From NCBI GenBank assembly GCA_032717465.1, contig CM064663.1, positions 15,147,684 to 15,211,683 on the forward strand: DNA of 64,000 nucleotides, written 5' to 3'. The stretch is from Coenobita brevimanus (lineage: Eukaryota; Arthropoda; Malacostraca; Decapoda; Coenobitidae). Positions 8,664 through 20,530 of the stretch are shown here, piece after piece; positions within the stretch are counted from its first letter, which is position 1; the number at the start of each line of letters is the position of its first letter. A program made the translations under genes and the position numbers. Under the pieces are notes generated by a model, which worked only from the letters and a program-made list of their open reading frames with translations, made no database searches and was not told the DNA's origin.

Positions 8664-9779
8664 GTTTCTGGCCAGAGAGCAAAAACAAGAGTGAAGCATT
8701 CACTCACAACAATAAAACAAGAAAAGTCAGGCATACGGCGACAAGTTCAAACTCGTAAGGACAGGCAACTCTGCACTCTCCTTGCTCCCCTACCTCCCAT
8801 CATTCAAGGTTTTCATGTTATAGCACGAACTGTCATTACTTTCTGATCACCCTTCGTATGTAGTAACACTTATACTTATTTTCATTTGTTTGTTATGTGA
8901 TCTTACTCTATTTCTCTCGTTTTTTCTTTTCCTTTTTCTTTCTTTCTTTCTTTCTTTTTCTTTTTTTTTTTTTTTTTGTATGCATTGATTTTCTATAGTT
9001 TGTTTTTCTTCGCTTGTGTACGCTTTTTCCATGTTGTTCATGGTTGCATAATTACTGGCTCATTTCCTTGGGAAACTTTTTTGAAGTTTAGTTTATATTG
9101 CACAGGTATTACTGAAAATGATATTATATAGCCCCATATTTTGTTATTTTATATAAAAAATATATACACTATACACAGTATTAACTATATACACTGACTT
9201 GTTGTTCACTTGTACCTATCGTGGGTAATATGTGTGTCAGCACTGTGTGGAAATCATTGTCTTCACGATTGTGGTGAAGATGTTCACTCTTGCTAACGTC
9301 ATTTGTGTTAGCCATTTTTTTTTTTTCTAGTTTACCTTGTAACTTAATTTATCTGTTTCCACTAGGTAGCTTTAATTAATAAATGTTAAATACAGTTCTT
9401 TTAATCGCTCACTGAGTAACTGTGATGGTATATTTTCTTTATCACTTTGTAGATATAATTAATGTATAGCTGTATGTATGCAACACGTATTTTATGTAGG
9501 TATAAATGGTAACACTCGTTGGTAGTAAATAAATGTTATAATAAATGAATGAATATATACAGTGTAGAATATTTATTGTTGGTGATTATTTAGTGTTTGA
9601 GTTATGCAGATGACTGAAGTAAGTATGTGTATTTAAACTGTAACTATACAGCACGTTTTATATGTTTGTGCAGAAGCTTATTGTCTATCACTGTGTATTG
9701 TATAAATGAAGTAACTATGTAACTCACTAATTTTTACCGTGGTGGGAATGGTGTGAGTGGTGGTGTAGGTGGTGAGTTG
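8664..9779. other. AT-rich non-coding stretch, no gene seen
   Basis: It contains the mariner 5' flank, a (TTTC)n/poly-T tract at 8938-8977 and AT-rich sequence. The right part (about 9060-9780) may be decayed leader or gag-proximal sequence of the LTR fragment to its right. I could not align it confidently. Confidence 0.4.
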
Positions 9780-10455
9780 ACTGACGTGGCGTCTTTTCAG
9801 CAAGCACGCATGATGACGTCGACTTCCCACACTGGTAGCTGTGGTGAGTGAATGAGTAGCGATGAGTAACTTGAGTGAAGACGAGTGAGTAAGATGAGTT
9901 GTGAATATGGACTTGGTGTTTGCTTCGTCATCTTGACCTCTTCACTCCTGCGTAAGCGTTGGGGGTTGGGTGGATGTAGCAGAGAGAGGAGGGTGAGGTC
10001 TGGTGGTTATGAGTCGTGTCTCACTCTTCGTTTGTTTGTTCCGTTTTTCTTTGTCTATGTTTTCTCGGTCCTTTTCTCTTGTGATTTACTCGTTGTAGGA
10101 TGAAGACTGCCGCTACTTGTAGGTGCGTGTAGAAGATTATACAGACGACGTAGAGTTGTTACTTGTAGTTGATTGTAGATGGTTGTAGTTCGTTGGTTCG
10201 TCGTAGGAATTTCAAGATTGTTTGTATCAGTACTTTGTTAAACTACTGGCAAGACGTCGTGTGATCTCTTCACCTCTGCATCAGCATGATGATCGTGGAG
10301 ACGGAGGGGGCTGGTTGGAGAGAATACTGTCAGGAGCTGGTTGTAAGTTGTTGGTTGTGAGAGGTATTTATTTTTTTTTTTTTTCAATCTTGATATTTTG
10401 TAGGAATTCAATGTTGATTCGTAGACGAGGTTCGTATACGTTCGCTGCTACCAAA
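9780..10455 (-). repeat. Leader fragment of a third errantivirus-like element (element 4)
   Basis: It is homologous to 7150-7746, including the GAGT array (9845-9905), the 'gaagactgccgctacttgtagg' block (about 10100) and the same PBS-like TGGTAGCAGCGAACG. An extra segment at 9905-10010 resembles part of the element 2 leader (29258-29335). A diverged second version of that segment lies at 10260-10360. No gag, pol or env follows on the left, so only the 5' end of this copy survives. Confidence 0.6.
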
Positions 10456-11154
10456 TGTCATAAAAGACTTTGTAGTTAATTGTAGTGGAGTTTTCTATAT
10501 ATTAGACTTGTGGGCGAGCGGTTGTTATATTTGAGTAGCTTGTAAGTAGATAATCTTCTTTCCTATTTGTCATGTAGTGACAGGAGAGGTAAAGAATAGT
10601 ATGGGACTATTTTTATTTGTCTTGGAAATATTAACAAGTCTCTCACACAGAGCGGAGTATAAAGTAGAGTCCCGCTAGCTATCTCTCTGTCTCGCTCTCT
10701 CTGTCTCTCTCTCAAGTTGCCAAGCCCTTCTCCCTGCGACCTGTCTGTTCTAAGGCTAGCTTCTTTCTGCCTCGCTGTCGCTCCCTCTCTCTCTCTCTCT
10801 CAAGTTGCTAAGCCCTTCTCCCTACTACCTGCCTGTTCTATGGCCTGTCTCCTTCTGAGCTCTCTTTCCTAAATTCTGGTGTAGCAGGGGTTGTGTCACG
10901 TGTGTTCCTTGTGAGTGGAAAGTTCTAGAAGCCTGTGTGTGAGTATGTGTGTATGTGTGTGTATGGTCACTAGGTGCTGTCGTGTGCCTATAAAGCATTC
11001 CTTGAGTTAAGAGTGTGTAAGCATGTTTAGCATTGCTCGATTCTCGCAGACACAATACCTTCTCATCATCTGACTCCCTGCTTCTATCTGTCTCTCTATC
11101 TATTTATCTATCTATCTGTTATGATTTGTAACTACAATATGGAGTCCCAATACA
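10456..11154 (-). repeat. LTR of element 4 (699 bp)
   Basis: It starts TGTCATAAAA after the PBS motif and ends ..CAATACA, giving TG...CA termini. It is related throughout to 7747-8277 and more distantly to the element 2 LTRs. It contains CT-rich tracts at 10676-10800 and a short TATC run at 11095-11120 that also occurs in the element 1 LTR. Confidence 0.65.
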
Positions 11155-11734
11155 TCTCCCCATATTTTTTTCCGCCCGTTTCATAGTGCTATTTGCCCCG
11201 CAGATGTATGGGAAAAGAATACCTCTATATTTTCTGTACTCGCTTCTTACGTCAATTATACTAATTTCCCCCTAATATGGCACTTATATTTGCACTTGAC
11301 ATCACAATTACGGGTAATCGCACTTCGAGAAGTAAATGTTATGGCGGTTTCACGAAGTATGGTTGAGTAGGAGGTAATTACTTGTACAGAAATTGTGACT
11401 ACTTTGTACTAATCAGAGGCATCGTGAAAATATTACTAATGTTATACACAATTTACTTTTTTTGTACTTCACATCACAAACACTCTAATGCTCACATATT
11501 CACCATTATTTTCTGAGTAACGAGGGAAAAAATTTAGTTACAGCCAACCAGTTGATCTTTCTCTCCAATGCACTTTTGGTTTTCTTTCATTGTACTAGAT
11601 AGGGTTGCTCAAGGTAATTCCAATCATTGTTTCACAAATAACCATAAACAGTAACATTTATTGCAATGCACTTGCAAAACTTATTATAAAACACTTATTT
11701 AATAGCATTAGATATTACTTATATCTTACATTTC
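11155..11734. other. Non-coding flank, nothing recognised
   Basis: AT-rich unique-looking sequence between the element 4 LTR and a LINE A 3' end. No long reading frame or repeat was recognised by eye. Confidence 0.4.
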
Positions 11735-12106
11735 ACTTATGTGGTTGAGAAGATTAGCAGAAATACACTGAGATGGTTTGGGTATGTGGAGAGAATGGAG
11801 AATGAACGACTGACTAAGAGGGTGTATGTAGGTGAGGTGGAGGGAGGGAGAGGGAGGGGTAGACCGAGGATGAGGTGGAGGGAGGGAGAGGGAGGGGTAG
11901 ACCGAGGATGAGGTGGAGGGAGGGAGAGGGAGGGGTAGACCGAGGATGAGGTGGGGGGATGGAGTTGAGAGGTATATGAGGGAGGGGAGAGTGAGTTGGG
12001 GGAAGGGTAGTCAAATGGTGGGTGACAGAGCGACTTGGAGACGTTTTGCCTGCGGCCACCCTTTGCGGGATTAGGGCGTCGGGCTATAGATAGATAGATA
12101 GATAAA
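11735..12106 (+). mobile_element. LINE family A, 5'-truncated 3' end with (TAGA)n tail
   Basis: On the plus strand this encodes the C-terminal part of an RTE-like LINE protein (TLRWFG.VERME, then EVEGGRGRGRPRMRW, then CGHP). It ends ..ggcgtcgggct followed by (ATAG)n at 12086-12104. The same 3' end occurs at 22.1 kb and 51.0 kb. It contains three tandem copies of a 38-bp unit (11831-11944). Confidence 0.75.
11831..11944 (+). repeat. 38-bp tandem repeat (3 units) inside LINE A
   Basis: Near-identical GA-rich units start at about 11831, 11869, 11907 (fourth start 11945). Each unit covers the stretch encoding EGGRGRGRPRMRW. 38 is not a multiple of 3, so the expansion breaks the frame. Confidence 0.8.
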
Positions 12107-12462
12107 AAAAACACACTTATGCATATCTGTTTACTATTTACAGTTTCCCACACACCTGCTCATTCACTGAGCCCTTTCCCTGGCGGTAAAGGCAGAACTT
12201 TCGCAGGGATCGATGATGCAATGGGAATCGGATGAGGAAGATAAGGAGGACATCACTCTACATTCTATCAGTGCTGTATACAGACTGAGCCATGTATCAG
12301 TAGGTACCTTGGGTACCTACCTACCTTATAGTTGTCATAGAAAATGGTCGTGAGTTCAAAGCGTGCCACGAAGGTGCTTGCAGCATATCCGGTCAGCCGG
12401 TGGTACTCCATGCCCTGAATCGTGATGGCTAGCCTGCACGCAGGGGTTAATGCACACAAGGG
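12107..12462. other. Flanking DNA left of element 2
   Basis: No gene seen. A small palindrome-like 'ggtaccttgggtacc' lies at 12303-12317. The stretch at 12340-12450 looks moderately GC-rich and could be an old repeat, but I could not classify it. Confidence 0.4.
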
Positions 12463-12466
12463 ATTT
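12463..12466. repeat. Target site duplication ATTT, left copy
   Basis: ATTT directly abuts the left LTR end. The matching copy is at 30039-30042. Confidence 0.75.
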
Positions 12467-13001
12467 TATCCATCTTGTGATTGACTATATAGTAGTCGTA
12501 GTCGAAATGGAGTAAATAGTGAGTAGATATGTGGGGAAACAGCTTCAGTTCCCTCATAATCAATGACAGGAGAAGTTAAAGATGGATACTGGGTCTTGAT
12601 TGTAGTTTATTATCTTCATATGTAAGGCTCAAATTGAGCACGGTGTGTAACACAAGAGCATTTAAATGCTAAATAACTTCTCGCTAGACCCCTCTTCTCC
12701 TCTCTCTCTCTCTCTCTCTACAACCTCTCACTAGCCTCCTTCTGCCTGTCTAATTCCTCCTTTCTTGTCTTGGAGGGCTTGTGTCACGTGTACTGGACAT
12801 GCGTGAAAGTTTCTAGAAGCCTGTGTGTCTGTGCATATGTAGTGTTTCTGGTGATGCAATGCACATCTGGCATTCTTTTATTGAAATCTGCAAACACATT
12901 TTCTTTCCCACATCTAGCTTGACTATCATGTTACCTTTAAGACTATACATTTATGCTGGTATCTATTATGAGTTGTATTATAATAATGTAGATTCCTAAC
13001 A
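12467..13001 (-). repeat. 3' LTR of element 2 (535 bp)
   Basis: It aligns end to end with 29504-30038. It starts TATCCATCTTG (TG mutated to TA; the partner has TGTCCATCTTG) and ends ..ATTCCTAACA. It holds a CT-rich block near 12700. Scattered substitutions and indels between the two LTRs indicate an old insertion. Confidence 0.88.
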
Positions 13002-13454
13002 TCACTTGGTCACGCCAGCTGGAGAACCTACGACAGCATGTCTTCGTGATAAACTATAATCTATTAATGCATGATGTTGACTATAATATTCTATAGACAT
13101 AATATTCATGATAATATTGCACTGATTTAATAATATCCTAGAAACATAATACACTGTAAACATGTTGTATACATAATGGAGCAAATGAACTGTAGTTAAA
13201 TTCATTATAAAATATTGTATAACATATTGTAACATGTGTATGTATAACAGACACATTCATATATGCAAAAGTAGTCCGATGCCAAGATTATAGTAAGAGT
13301 TATTAATGTATTTGCATTTCATATAGATATAATGATATTGTTATAAGATTTGGATACTTGTATATCATGTAATATTAATTCATGTGTCGTCCCATAATTT
13401 TCTGCATTTTTTTTCTATAAATGAAATTTACACTATTTACATAATATATACACT
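13002..13454. other. Element 2 sequence between 3' LTR and env
   Basis: AT-rich 3' untranslated region of element 2, no gene. The side next to the LTR is not clearly purine-rich, so I cannot mark a polypurine tract. Confidence 0.5.
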
Positions 13455-13700
13455 TTATTCAGGGGGTCTTACTTGAATGTTCACTCTTCCTCCAGTAAAT
13501 ACTGACCCCAAGTTTGCAATTCTTGCTTGCATTCTGTGCATTGTCAACAGCACTATTGCAAATATAATAAAGAAGATTATAAAGACAGTAGGTGCTGGGC
13601 TATACATATAATACAGGTTGAACATATTCAAGCTCAATTCTTCCCAGGGCTTCATTGTTTCTTTGATTAGTTGCATTGTTTCAAACTTAGGTGAAGTCAA
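13455..13700 (-). pseudogene. env: env C-terminus of element 2 with membrane anchor
   Basis: The frame encodes a single strongly hydrophobic segment (FIIFFIIFAIVLL) followed by a basic, short cytoplasmic tail. This is the layout of a class I-type viral glycoprotein C-terminus. It is in another frame than the rest of env, so a frameshift lies near 13700. The corresponding part of element 1 is outside the window. Confidence 0.7.
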
Positions 13701-15186
13701 CTTAATACTTGTGCCAGGGATAAATCCATCTTAGGTAGAGGGTGGAAATATTTGTGTCTATGACTGAGGATGGCATAGTGACTGATGGTAGATAACGTGG
13801 ACATGGATGGTGTAAGTACTGCACAGTAGTCTGGTGCTATGTATAATCCTGATGCTGAAGTATGGGATGGTGGTATATCTGGACAAATTATGTAAACTGA
13901 TGTGTTATGAGTGAAGTAAAAAAAAAAAAACTGTGAATGTCCAATGCACTGATGGTGTATAGGTTTATCTGGAGCAAATGTGAAGTTGCAATGGTGATGA
14001 ATGTCGTGATTTCTTATGATAGCCATTTCACAAGGGACTGTTCCAGTAGGCTGAAACGTGAAAATGTACTCAGGACAAAGGTGAACAGCATGTAAGGATG
14101 TACGGCACTTTCGTTCAATCGTTGATTCACTGGCGAAAGTGACAGTGTCCTGTCTCTTGGAGACCATGATGAGTTCAGTGTCTGTGTTGATGTTGATGGT
14201 GACCAAAGTGTTATTATTCCTAGAAGAGAAGGGGTATATTTGATAGACTGTGGACAGATCGTCAGTTATGAATGGTACATGAACTAGTACTGATGTTGGT
14301 GTTAGGGTTGCTTCTAAATATGGTTAAAATAACATGAAATTCCTATCCCAGAACAAAGGTTTCAAACCATGTTTATGTATGCCATGACTAATTATCTGAC
14401 GTAGATCATGAACTGAAAGTAGGTCAGTTGTGATCTTGCCATTACCAGCATTTGCAGTTCCTTGCATAAGTGCCCTGTAACGAACTCTAGTGTTATCTAA
14501 CTGGAGTATAATTGTGTCAATATGTTCCGTGACGACTGAGAAGTGTTGGAAAAGTGTCATGTTTCCTTCCATGGCATTTATTTTTTCCACACTCTGGTGA
14601 GTTATACTTTCTGCCTTCTTTAGAATTTTCATGATTGTCTTCATTCCTGTGTTTTGACTGGCAATGAACTTGTTTTGATATGGTAATACCTGAGCTATTT
14701 TATTAAATTTGTTGTTTATTTCTTGAAGGTCTTCCTCTGTAGCCAGTCCAAAGATGTTTCCCAGAATTGCACCACCCAGGTCAAACAAACAGCGCCTTTG
14801 GCAAGTACATGTGATGTTGTTCGTGTCAATCAATGCCTCCGTTCCATGAAATGGGAGATCTTGGACCATGATGAGCACAATTTATTTAGCCTGTTCTATC
14901 TTCCACTTCGCTAACTTCACGATTTCAGTCACTTCCTTTGTGTTATGAGCTTCTGAAACATAGCCTTCTATCATAAAGTCCAGGGTCCTCAGTGGTTTGG
15001 CAATATTTTCCAAATAATTCGGTAATTTGTATAAATAATCCAAACTGATTTCAATACTCATGACATCTTTCACGATTGACGTTGAGACCGTTGGAGCTAT
15101 AATGCATCCTTGCCGTACTATATGTTGAGGGTCTGAGCATATCCTCTTGCTATGTAGAGGAGAAATCATGGTATAAGTCCCTTCAT
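13697..15186 (-). pseudogene. env: env pseudogene of element 2 (ectodomain)
   Basis: It is homologous to the open env of element 1 over its whole length. The start is the ATG at 15186-15184. The 14882-15169, 14324-14878 and 13697-14206 pieces share one frame and are separated by stops at 14882 and 14324; there is additional damage in the signal peptide. The furin-type site has decayed from RQKR to CQRR and the first fusion-peptide Gly to Cys (about 14795-14815), while LFDLGGAILG remains. It cannot give a functional glycoprotein. Confidence 0.85.
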
Positions 15187-15192
15187 CGTTAC

Positions 15193-15214
15193 CTACCGGA
15201 AAAAAAAAAAAATT
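15193..15214 (-). promoter_or_regulatory. Conserved env splice acceptor of element 2
   Basis: On the minus strand T13, then CCGGTAG|G, then the env ATG. It is the same as in element 1 at 1419-1440. Confidence 0.5.
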
Positions 15215-15299
15215 CTATTAATTTGCTAATCCAATCATGCTGTGGTCGATGATAATGATGATGTGCATTACGGTTGGCTCATGGAGAACAGTAACGTGC

Positions 15300-18200
15300 T
15301 TGTTGTTTCACTCAAAGGAGTTTAAATCGATATCTAGATCATGTAAATGCTGTATTGTAGCATTTTTAGTAACAGTTGCACCTATGTTTGTTTGTTATGT
15401 GACCTTAATTTATTTTTGTAAGTATTGTTATCTCCTTGATTGGTTGTATAAGTATTGTTCGTTTTTTCGGTGGTGTCCGAGGTTGTATAATTGCTGCCTA
15501 ATTGCCTTGGGACCCGTTTTAAATGATCAACATGAATTTGTTTTTCTTTGCCACTTGACAGTGACCTAAAATCTACCTTGTTCGCTGTCTTTTTAATTAC
15601 TCTATGGGCATTCAAATATCAGGGATAATTTATTGTCTTTCGTATGAATGATATCATAGACAATGTCTCCTAAGCTGATAGGTGATTCTTTTGCCTTTTT
15701 TATTGAATGCCTCCGTCGCTTCTTTCTTGGACATCGATAATTGTTTTTTCACTGTTATATATCCTGGAATTCACATAAACGGAGTTTAGGATAATCATCG
15801 TAGTTGTATATGGCAGATTTTCACCTTCGAGAATTTCATATGGTAATTTTTTTATCTGTCCCATAGATAATAAAATGTGGTGTGTCTTCTCCAGACTTAT
15901 TTATAGATCCATTAATTGATGCTTCTTCTCTGGGAATCCAATCATCCCAGTTTGCATAATTTTCAGTGAGAATGTGTACATCCAGTACTTTTTTGTGTTC
16001 TCTCTACTAACCCACTGGATGCTGGGTGATAGGCTAAAACATTAACCTTTTTGATATTGTATTGTTTACATATTTCTTGTAAGATATCTAAATTAAATTC
16101 ACCTCCATTATCGTTTATCAGTACCTTTGGCGTCGTGAAGCGACATATGATATTATCTATTATTGCTTTTGCTACTGTTTCTGCTGTCTTATCCTTTATT
16201 GGGGCTAAAATTACATATTGGGAGAAATGATCTGTTGCTACGAATAGTTATTGGTTATGACTGTATGATAATGATAACTTGAGTAAGTCAACTGCGACAA
16301 CGTCTCACGATTGATATGGTACTGGGTAATTACCTATAGATGCAGGTGTGATCAGGTAGCCTTTGTGTTTTGCACATGATTCGCATCTGTCTATATGATT
16401 GTTTATATCTTTTCGTAATGATGGCCAGTAATATAACAACTGGGCTTGTGTAAATGTCCTGTCTTTTCCAGGATGTCCTGCATATGGACTATCGTATATC
16501 GTTCGTAATACTTGTGGTATGTCATTAGATACCATTAATTGTTTATTATTTCTTCGGCATTTCAGCTGTCCTGGGTTGATCCTGTGTAAGGCATTATTGA
16601 CTATTGTGAATTGTTCGAGTCGTGTATGTAGCTTTGGTAATTGTATGTCGTCTCCACTTTCTAACTTGTATATAAATTTAGACCACGTTGGATCAAGTCT
16701 CTGTGCTTTCGTGATTTCGTCATGGTTTGGGATGTATCCTTTGCGATTAATGCCGTGACATGAATTGTCTTCGAGTTCCTAGATAATGCATCAGTTACTA
16801 AATTTATTTTGCCTTGTATGTAGTGAATATGTACACTGTAGTATTCAACTGTACATTTCCATCTTCCTTTCCTCCCAGAGAGAAGTTTTTCTTCAAACAT
16901 AACCACTAGTGGTTTATGGTCGGTGAATAAGTGAATATCGTAACCATATACCAAATCTCGAAACTTTTGTAATGCAAAGACCACTGCAAGTGCCTCTGAG
17001 TCTGTAGTGCAGTAATTTTTCTCTGCTCCTTTTATTTGCCTGCTTGCGAATGCAATGGGTTGATTCTTTCCTCTCTTATCTTCTTGCATCAATACAGCCC
17101 CTAATCCTTTAAGAGATGGGTCTGTGCAAATTATAATTGGTTTTGTGAAATCGGGATAAGCCAAGCGTGGTGCACCTGTAAGTTTATCTTTTAATTCAAT
17201 GATGTTTGTTTTTGATTTTCTCCCCATTGGAATATAGCATCTTTTTTGAGTAGTTGGAATAGAGGAAAAGCTATATGAGAAAATAGTTGGATAAAAGATC
17301 TATAATATCCTGTTAGATCTAAGAATTGTCTAACTTCCTCTGCATTAGTTGGTTCAGGGAAGTCCCTCACTGCCTGTATTTTGTCATCAGATGGATGGAT
17401 TCCTTCTGCATTCAGGTTACGGCCTACGAATTTTATTTCCTTAAAGCTTTCGTAGAAGTTGGCCTAATTTTTGGAGATGTTCTTTTATGTCATTAGTTCC
17501 AATAATTATATCGTCAAGATAGACGAATATTCCTTTTCCTAGAATTCCGGACAATACATAATGCATCAAGCATTGATAACTGCCTGGTGCTGTCCTCAAT
17601 CCCATTGGCATTTGCTTATATTGGAAATGTCCTGAATTTGTAGGGAAGGCAGTGTATTTATATGACTCCTCATCTAATGGTATTTGATAATAGCCATTTA
17701 GCAAATCGATTGTGGAAAATGCATTATTTTCTTCTCCAATATTTTGCAGGACGTCACTTAGCAATAGCATGGGAAACTGGTCTGGGACTGTGTGATTATT
17801 TAGTTTATAGTAATATACTTCTGTATGCATTTCTCCATTTCGTTTGCGCACAAAAAATATTGGGGCATTCCACGGGGAGACTGATGGCTCAATAATACCC
17901 ATTTTTAGCATTTCATCAATATTCTGGTTTGCAAGTGTATGTTGTGATTGTGGAACTCTATAGACAGGTACAAAAATAGGTTGTGTGTCTGGATGCACGT
18001 TAATCTTGTGATTAATCAGGTTAGTACACCCTAATTGTTCTCCAGGTAATGCTACCGTTTGTTGATGTTTTTCCAATAAATTTAACAGATCAGTTTCTTC
18101 ATTAAATTGTCCTTAGTGAATCAAATTTTCTTTTATGCTTTCTCTATCCGTAGATTTGATTTTACTTGTCGTTCCAGCTGAAACTATCTCCATTACAGGG

Positions 18201-18960
18201 GCAGGACATATTCTATATTAACTATATAAGTCCCCTTCTTCATCTGTACTTCTCCAGTCATGTGATTAATTATGAACACCTGAGTTTGCCCATCGTTATC
18301 CACCTGACATAATGCGTTTTCTACTGACACTTCTTTCACTTTACATAATTCCACTAAGGCAAGAACGGTACTATTCTTCAGTTTACTCTTTATGGTAACT
18401 TTCATGTATGAATTAGGAGGAATAACTAAATCATTGGTGAGATGGGCGGGGAAAACTGATGAGTCAGTACTGTTACATCGGTCTCTAGTCCGGGAGGCTG
18501 TGGAGGGTGGTGTGAGTGGATCTATACACTCGTCTGTTTGTGCATTTCTGTTTAGGGTTTTAATATTTCTAAGTCTTTTTGGTTCTCCATAATTGATTGG
18601 TATGAAATCTGATGATATTTCTTCTATGAATTCATTAGTAAAGTACCATTCATTTGTGGGAGTAAAATTATTTTCTCTGTTCTCATTGTCCTTAAACCTA
18701 GCAACATAGCTTTTATTTCTAAGATTTCAACAGTTTAGATAAATGCTGATATTAGTCTTGTAGTCTCTGTGAAATTGATGTTTAACCGTATCATGCCTTT
18801 TACCGTAATTTGTTTGCCACATACCGCATATAAGTTTACATCATATTCTTCCAGAAAAGTTACTTTCTTATTTCTAAAAATCCTATCTAATTCTTCTTGT
18901 GTTGTTAAATTCACTGTAGAGCCTGTATCCAAGAACATACAGCTGGTATCAAGATACACT
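15300..18960 (-). pseudogene. pol: pol pseudogene of element 2 (protease, RT, RNase H, integrase)
   Basis: It consists of fragments in several frames: protease with LDTGS (18735-18959), linker (18193-18405), RT with LLNGYYQIP and YLDDIII in one piece (17441-18076), RNase H with CTDPS and FTDHKPL (16661-17227), integrase zinc finger HAGHPGKDRTF..CESC (16305-16535) and C-terminal domain (15382-15615). It has the same order as element 1. RT is unbroken at the position where element 1 has its 1-nt deletion. Numerous stops and indels elsewhere make it dead. The RNase H motif CTDAS has become CTDPS. Confidence 0.85.
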
Positions 18961-19017
18961 TACTTCCCATAATGCCTCCTATGTGAATTTTAGATTTGGC
19001 TTTCTCTATGATTGGTC

Positions 19018-19024
19018 GTTTTTT
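19018..19024 (-). promoter_or_regulatory. Slippery heptamer A AAA AAC of element 2
   Basis: It is the same heptamer in the same gag/pol overlap as element 1 (5320-5326), in the ACA AAA AAC phase of gag. Confidence 0.6.
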
Positions 19025-19851
19025 GTCATGACTTGGCGTTCCCCCGAAGTAAATATGGAAATAAGTTTTTCTACTGTCTTACAATTGGAGGGCCAGTGTC
19101 CCTGGGACTTGTGATGTCTACAATATGGGTCACACCCCTGCTCCTTTTGTTTATCTTCTTTTGTTTTTATAAAGCATTCATTCTTTGTGTGTCCCGGGTT
19201 TGCACAATAGTAACATAGAGTGGACCTAAATCCCGAATGTGATCCTCGAGATGACCTCCCATATTTAGTGGTATATGTGGTGCTGCTTCTGCTCAGACTG
19301 CGTGCAAACTTATTGACTGCCTCTAGCCTGGTGTTTGAGATCGCTGCCTCGAAGTTTGTGGTTGTCTGTTCTGTTTGTTTTGGGGTCGTGACCGATTCTG
19401 TTCTTTGACTGATGTAGTTGTACCTGTTTTTACGGCCGACACTGCGTCAGTCATTCTCATTGTAGTAGAATTTGACTCTGCTTTGGTCACCCCTACATTG
19501 CTACAATTCATCTCTACCTCGTTCATAAAATCTAGCAAGCACATTTCTGGAGTGTAAGAAATAGTCTTAGCGATCTTAAGGACCCTATCAGGCAATTTGT
19601 ACAGGGCAGCTACATAATCAGTGATGTCTATGACAAGAATTGGTGACATCTTTTCATCGTCTGTTATCCAGTTTGAGTTTTCTAAAGTAGCTAATGATGT
19701 TCTCTTAATTGTGGAAACATCTGCTGTTATTTCACTTAATACATGATTTGTTTATGTTCTCTTACGAGATCCACAATCTTATGTAATTCTGGAATTATAC
19801 CTGGCAAGAAGTTTATACCTCCAGAGATTTTTTTCAGGAATTCTGCTTTAA

Positions 19852-20530
19852 CCCGTACTATTCCAGGCATTTTTGAAATTAATACCCACCCAATGTCGGA
19901 CCAAAAACGGATTTTTTTTTATTGCATAAAGCAATCCAAAAGGACATATAGGCTAAATCAAGGAAAAGCAAAAAAAAAGTACTTCTTAAAGGAGAAACAA
20001 GTGCAGGATGGCCGTCCATCGTGTTTCTAGCCCAGTTTCCCAAGCCGTGAGCTACGTTTTCCCACCCAGCTGGGCGGGATGAGAGAGAACGGGGGGGGGG
20101 GGAGGAGAATGGGGGAATCCCCAGTCTCAATACCCTTCTCCACTGGCTCATATTCCTCCCCAGAAAAGTCGTCCACGTCTTCCTCTTCTATAAAATCACT
20201 AAATGAAGGGACAGAGGGTCCATGTGACAGTGTTAGCCACCTCCTCCAGCCCATTGAGGTGGAAAAATGGCATGACTTCCACAACGTTCTACTGCTGTGA
20301 CGGACAGTGGCACACTGATGTTACCCAGCCATGCAGAACCACAGTGATACAAGTGGCTGTGCACAATGTTACCAATATATTAAGTTACTCCTTAGCAAAA
20401 AATTAGCTAGATTGAAGCAGTCAGAGACGTGCTACAGCGCTCGAATTTTGCTGTCGGCACCAGCATGTTGCTTGGATTACTCGACAAGTTTTGTACCGTC
20501 GGCACCATGCCGACGGCGGGATTGTACAGG
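19852..20530 (-). mobile_element. piggyBac-like non-autonomous element in gag (TTAA target)
   Basis: It is flanked by TTAA on both sides (19848-19851 and 20531-20534). Element 1 has this site with a single TTAA and no insert. The ends form imperfect inverted repeats: CCCGTACTATTCC on the left and CCTGTACAATCCC read inward from the right (10 of 13 match). TTAA targets and CCC-starting termini are typical of piggyBac. A minus-strand frame (20027-20284) encodes an acidic stretch (SDFIEEEDVDDFSGEEYEP) reminiscent of the acidic N-terminus of piggyBac transposases. This is a weak hint that it is a deletion derivative. It also has a hairpin, gccgtcggcat/atgccgacggc-like, near the right end. Confidence 0.75.

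Noticed and set aside
11737..12153. Proline/serine-rich minus-strand frames
   Set aside because: They are antisense to a LINE A 3' end and its 38-bp tandem repeat.
13002..13030. Polypurine tract of element 2
   Set aside because: The sequence beside the 3' LTR is not purine-rich, so I could not support it.
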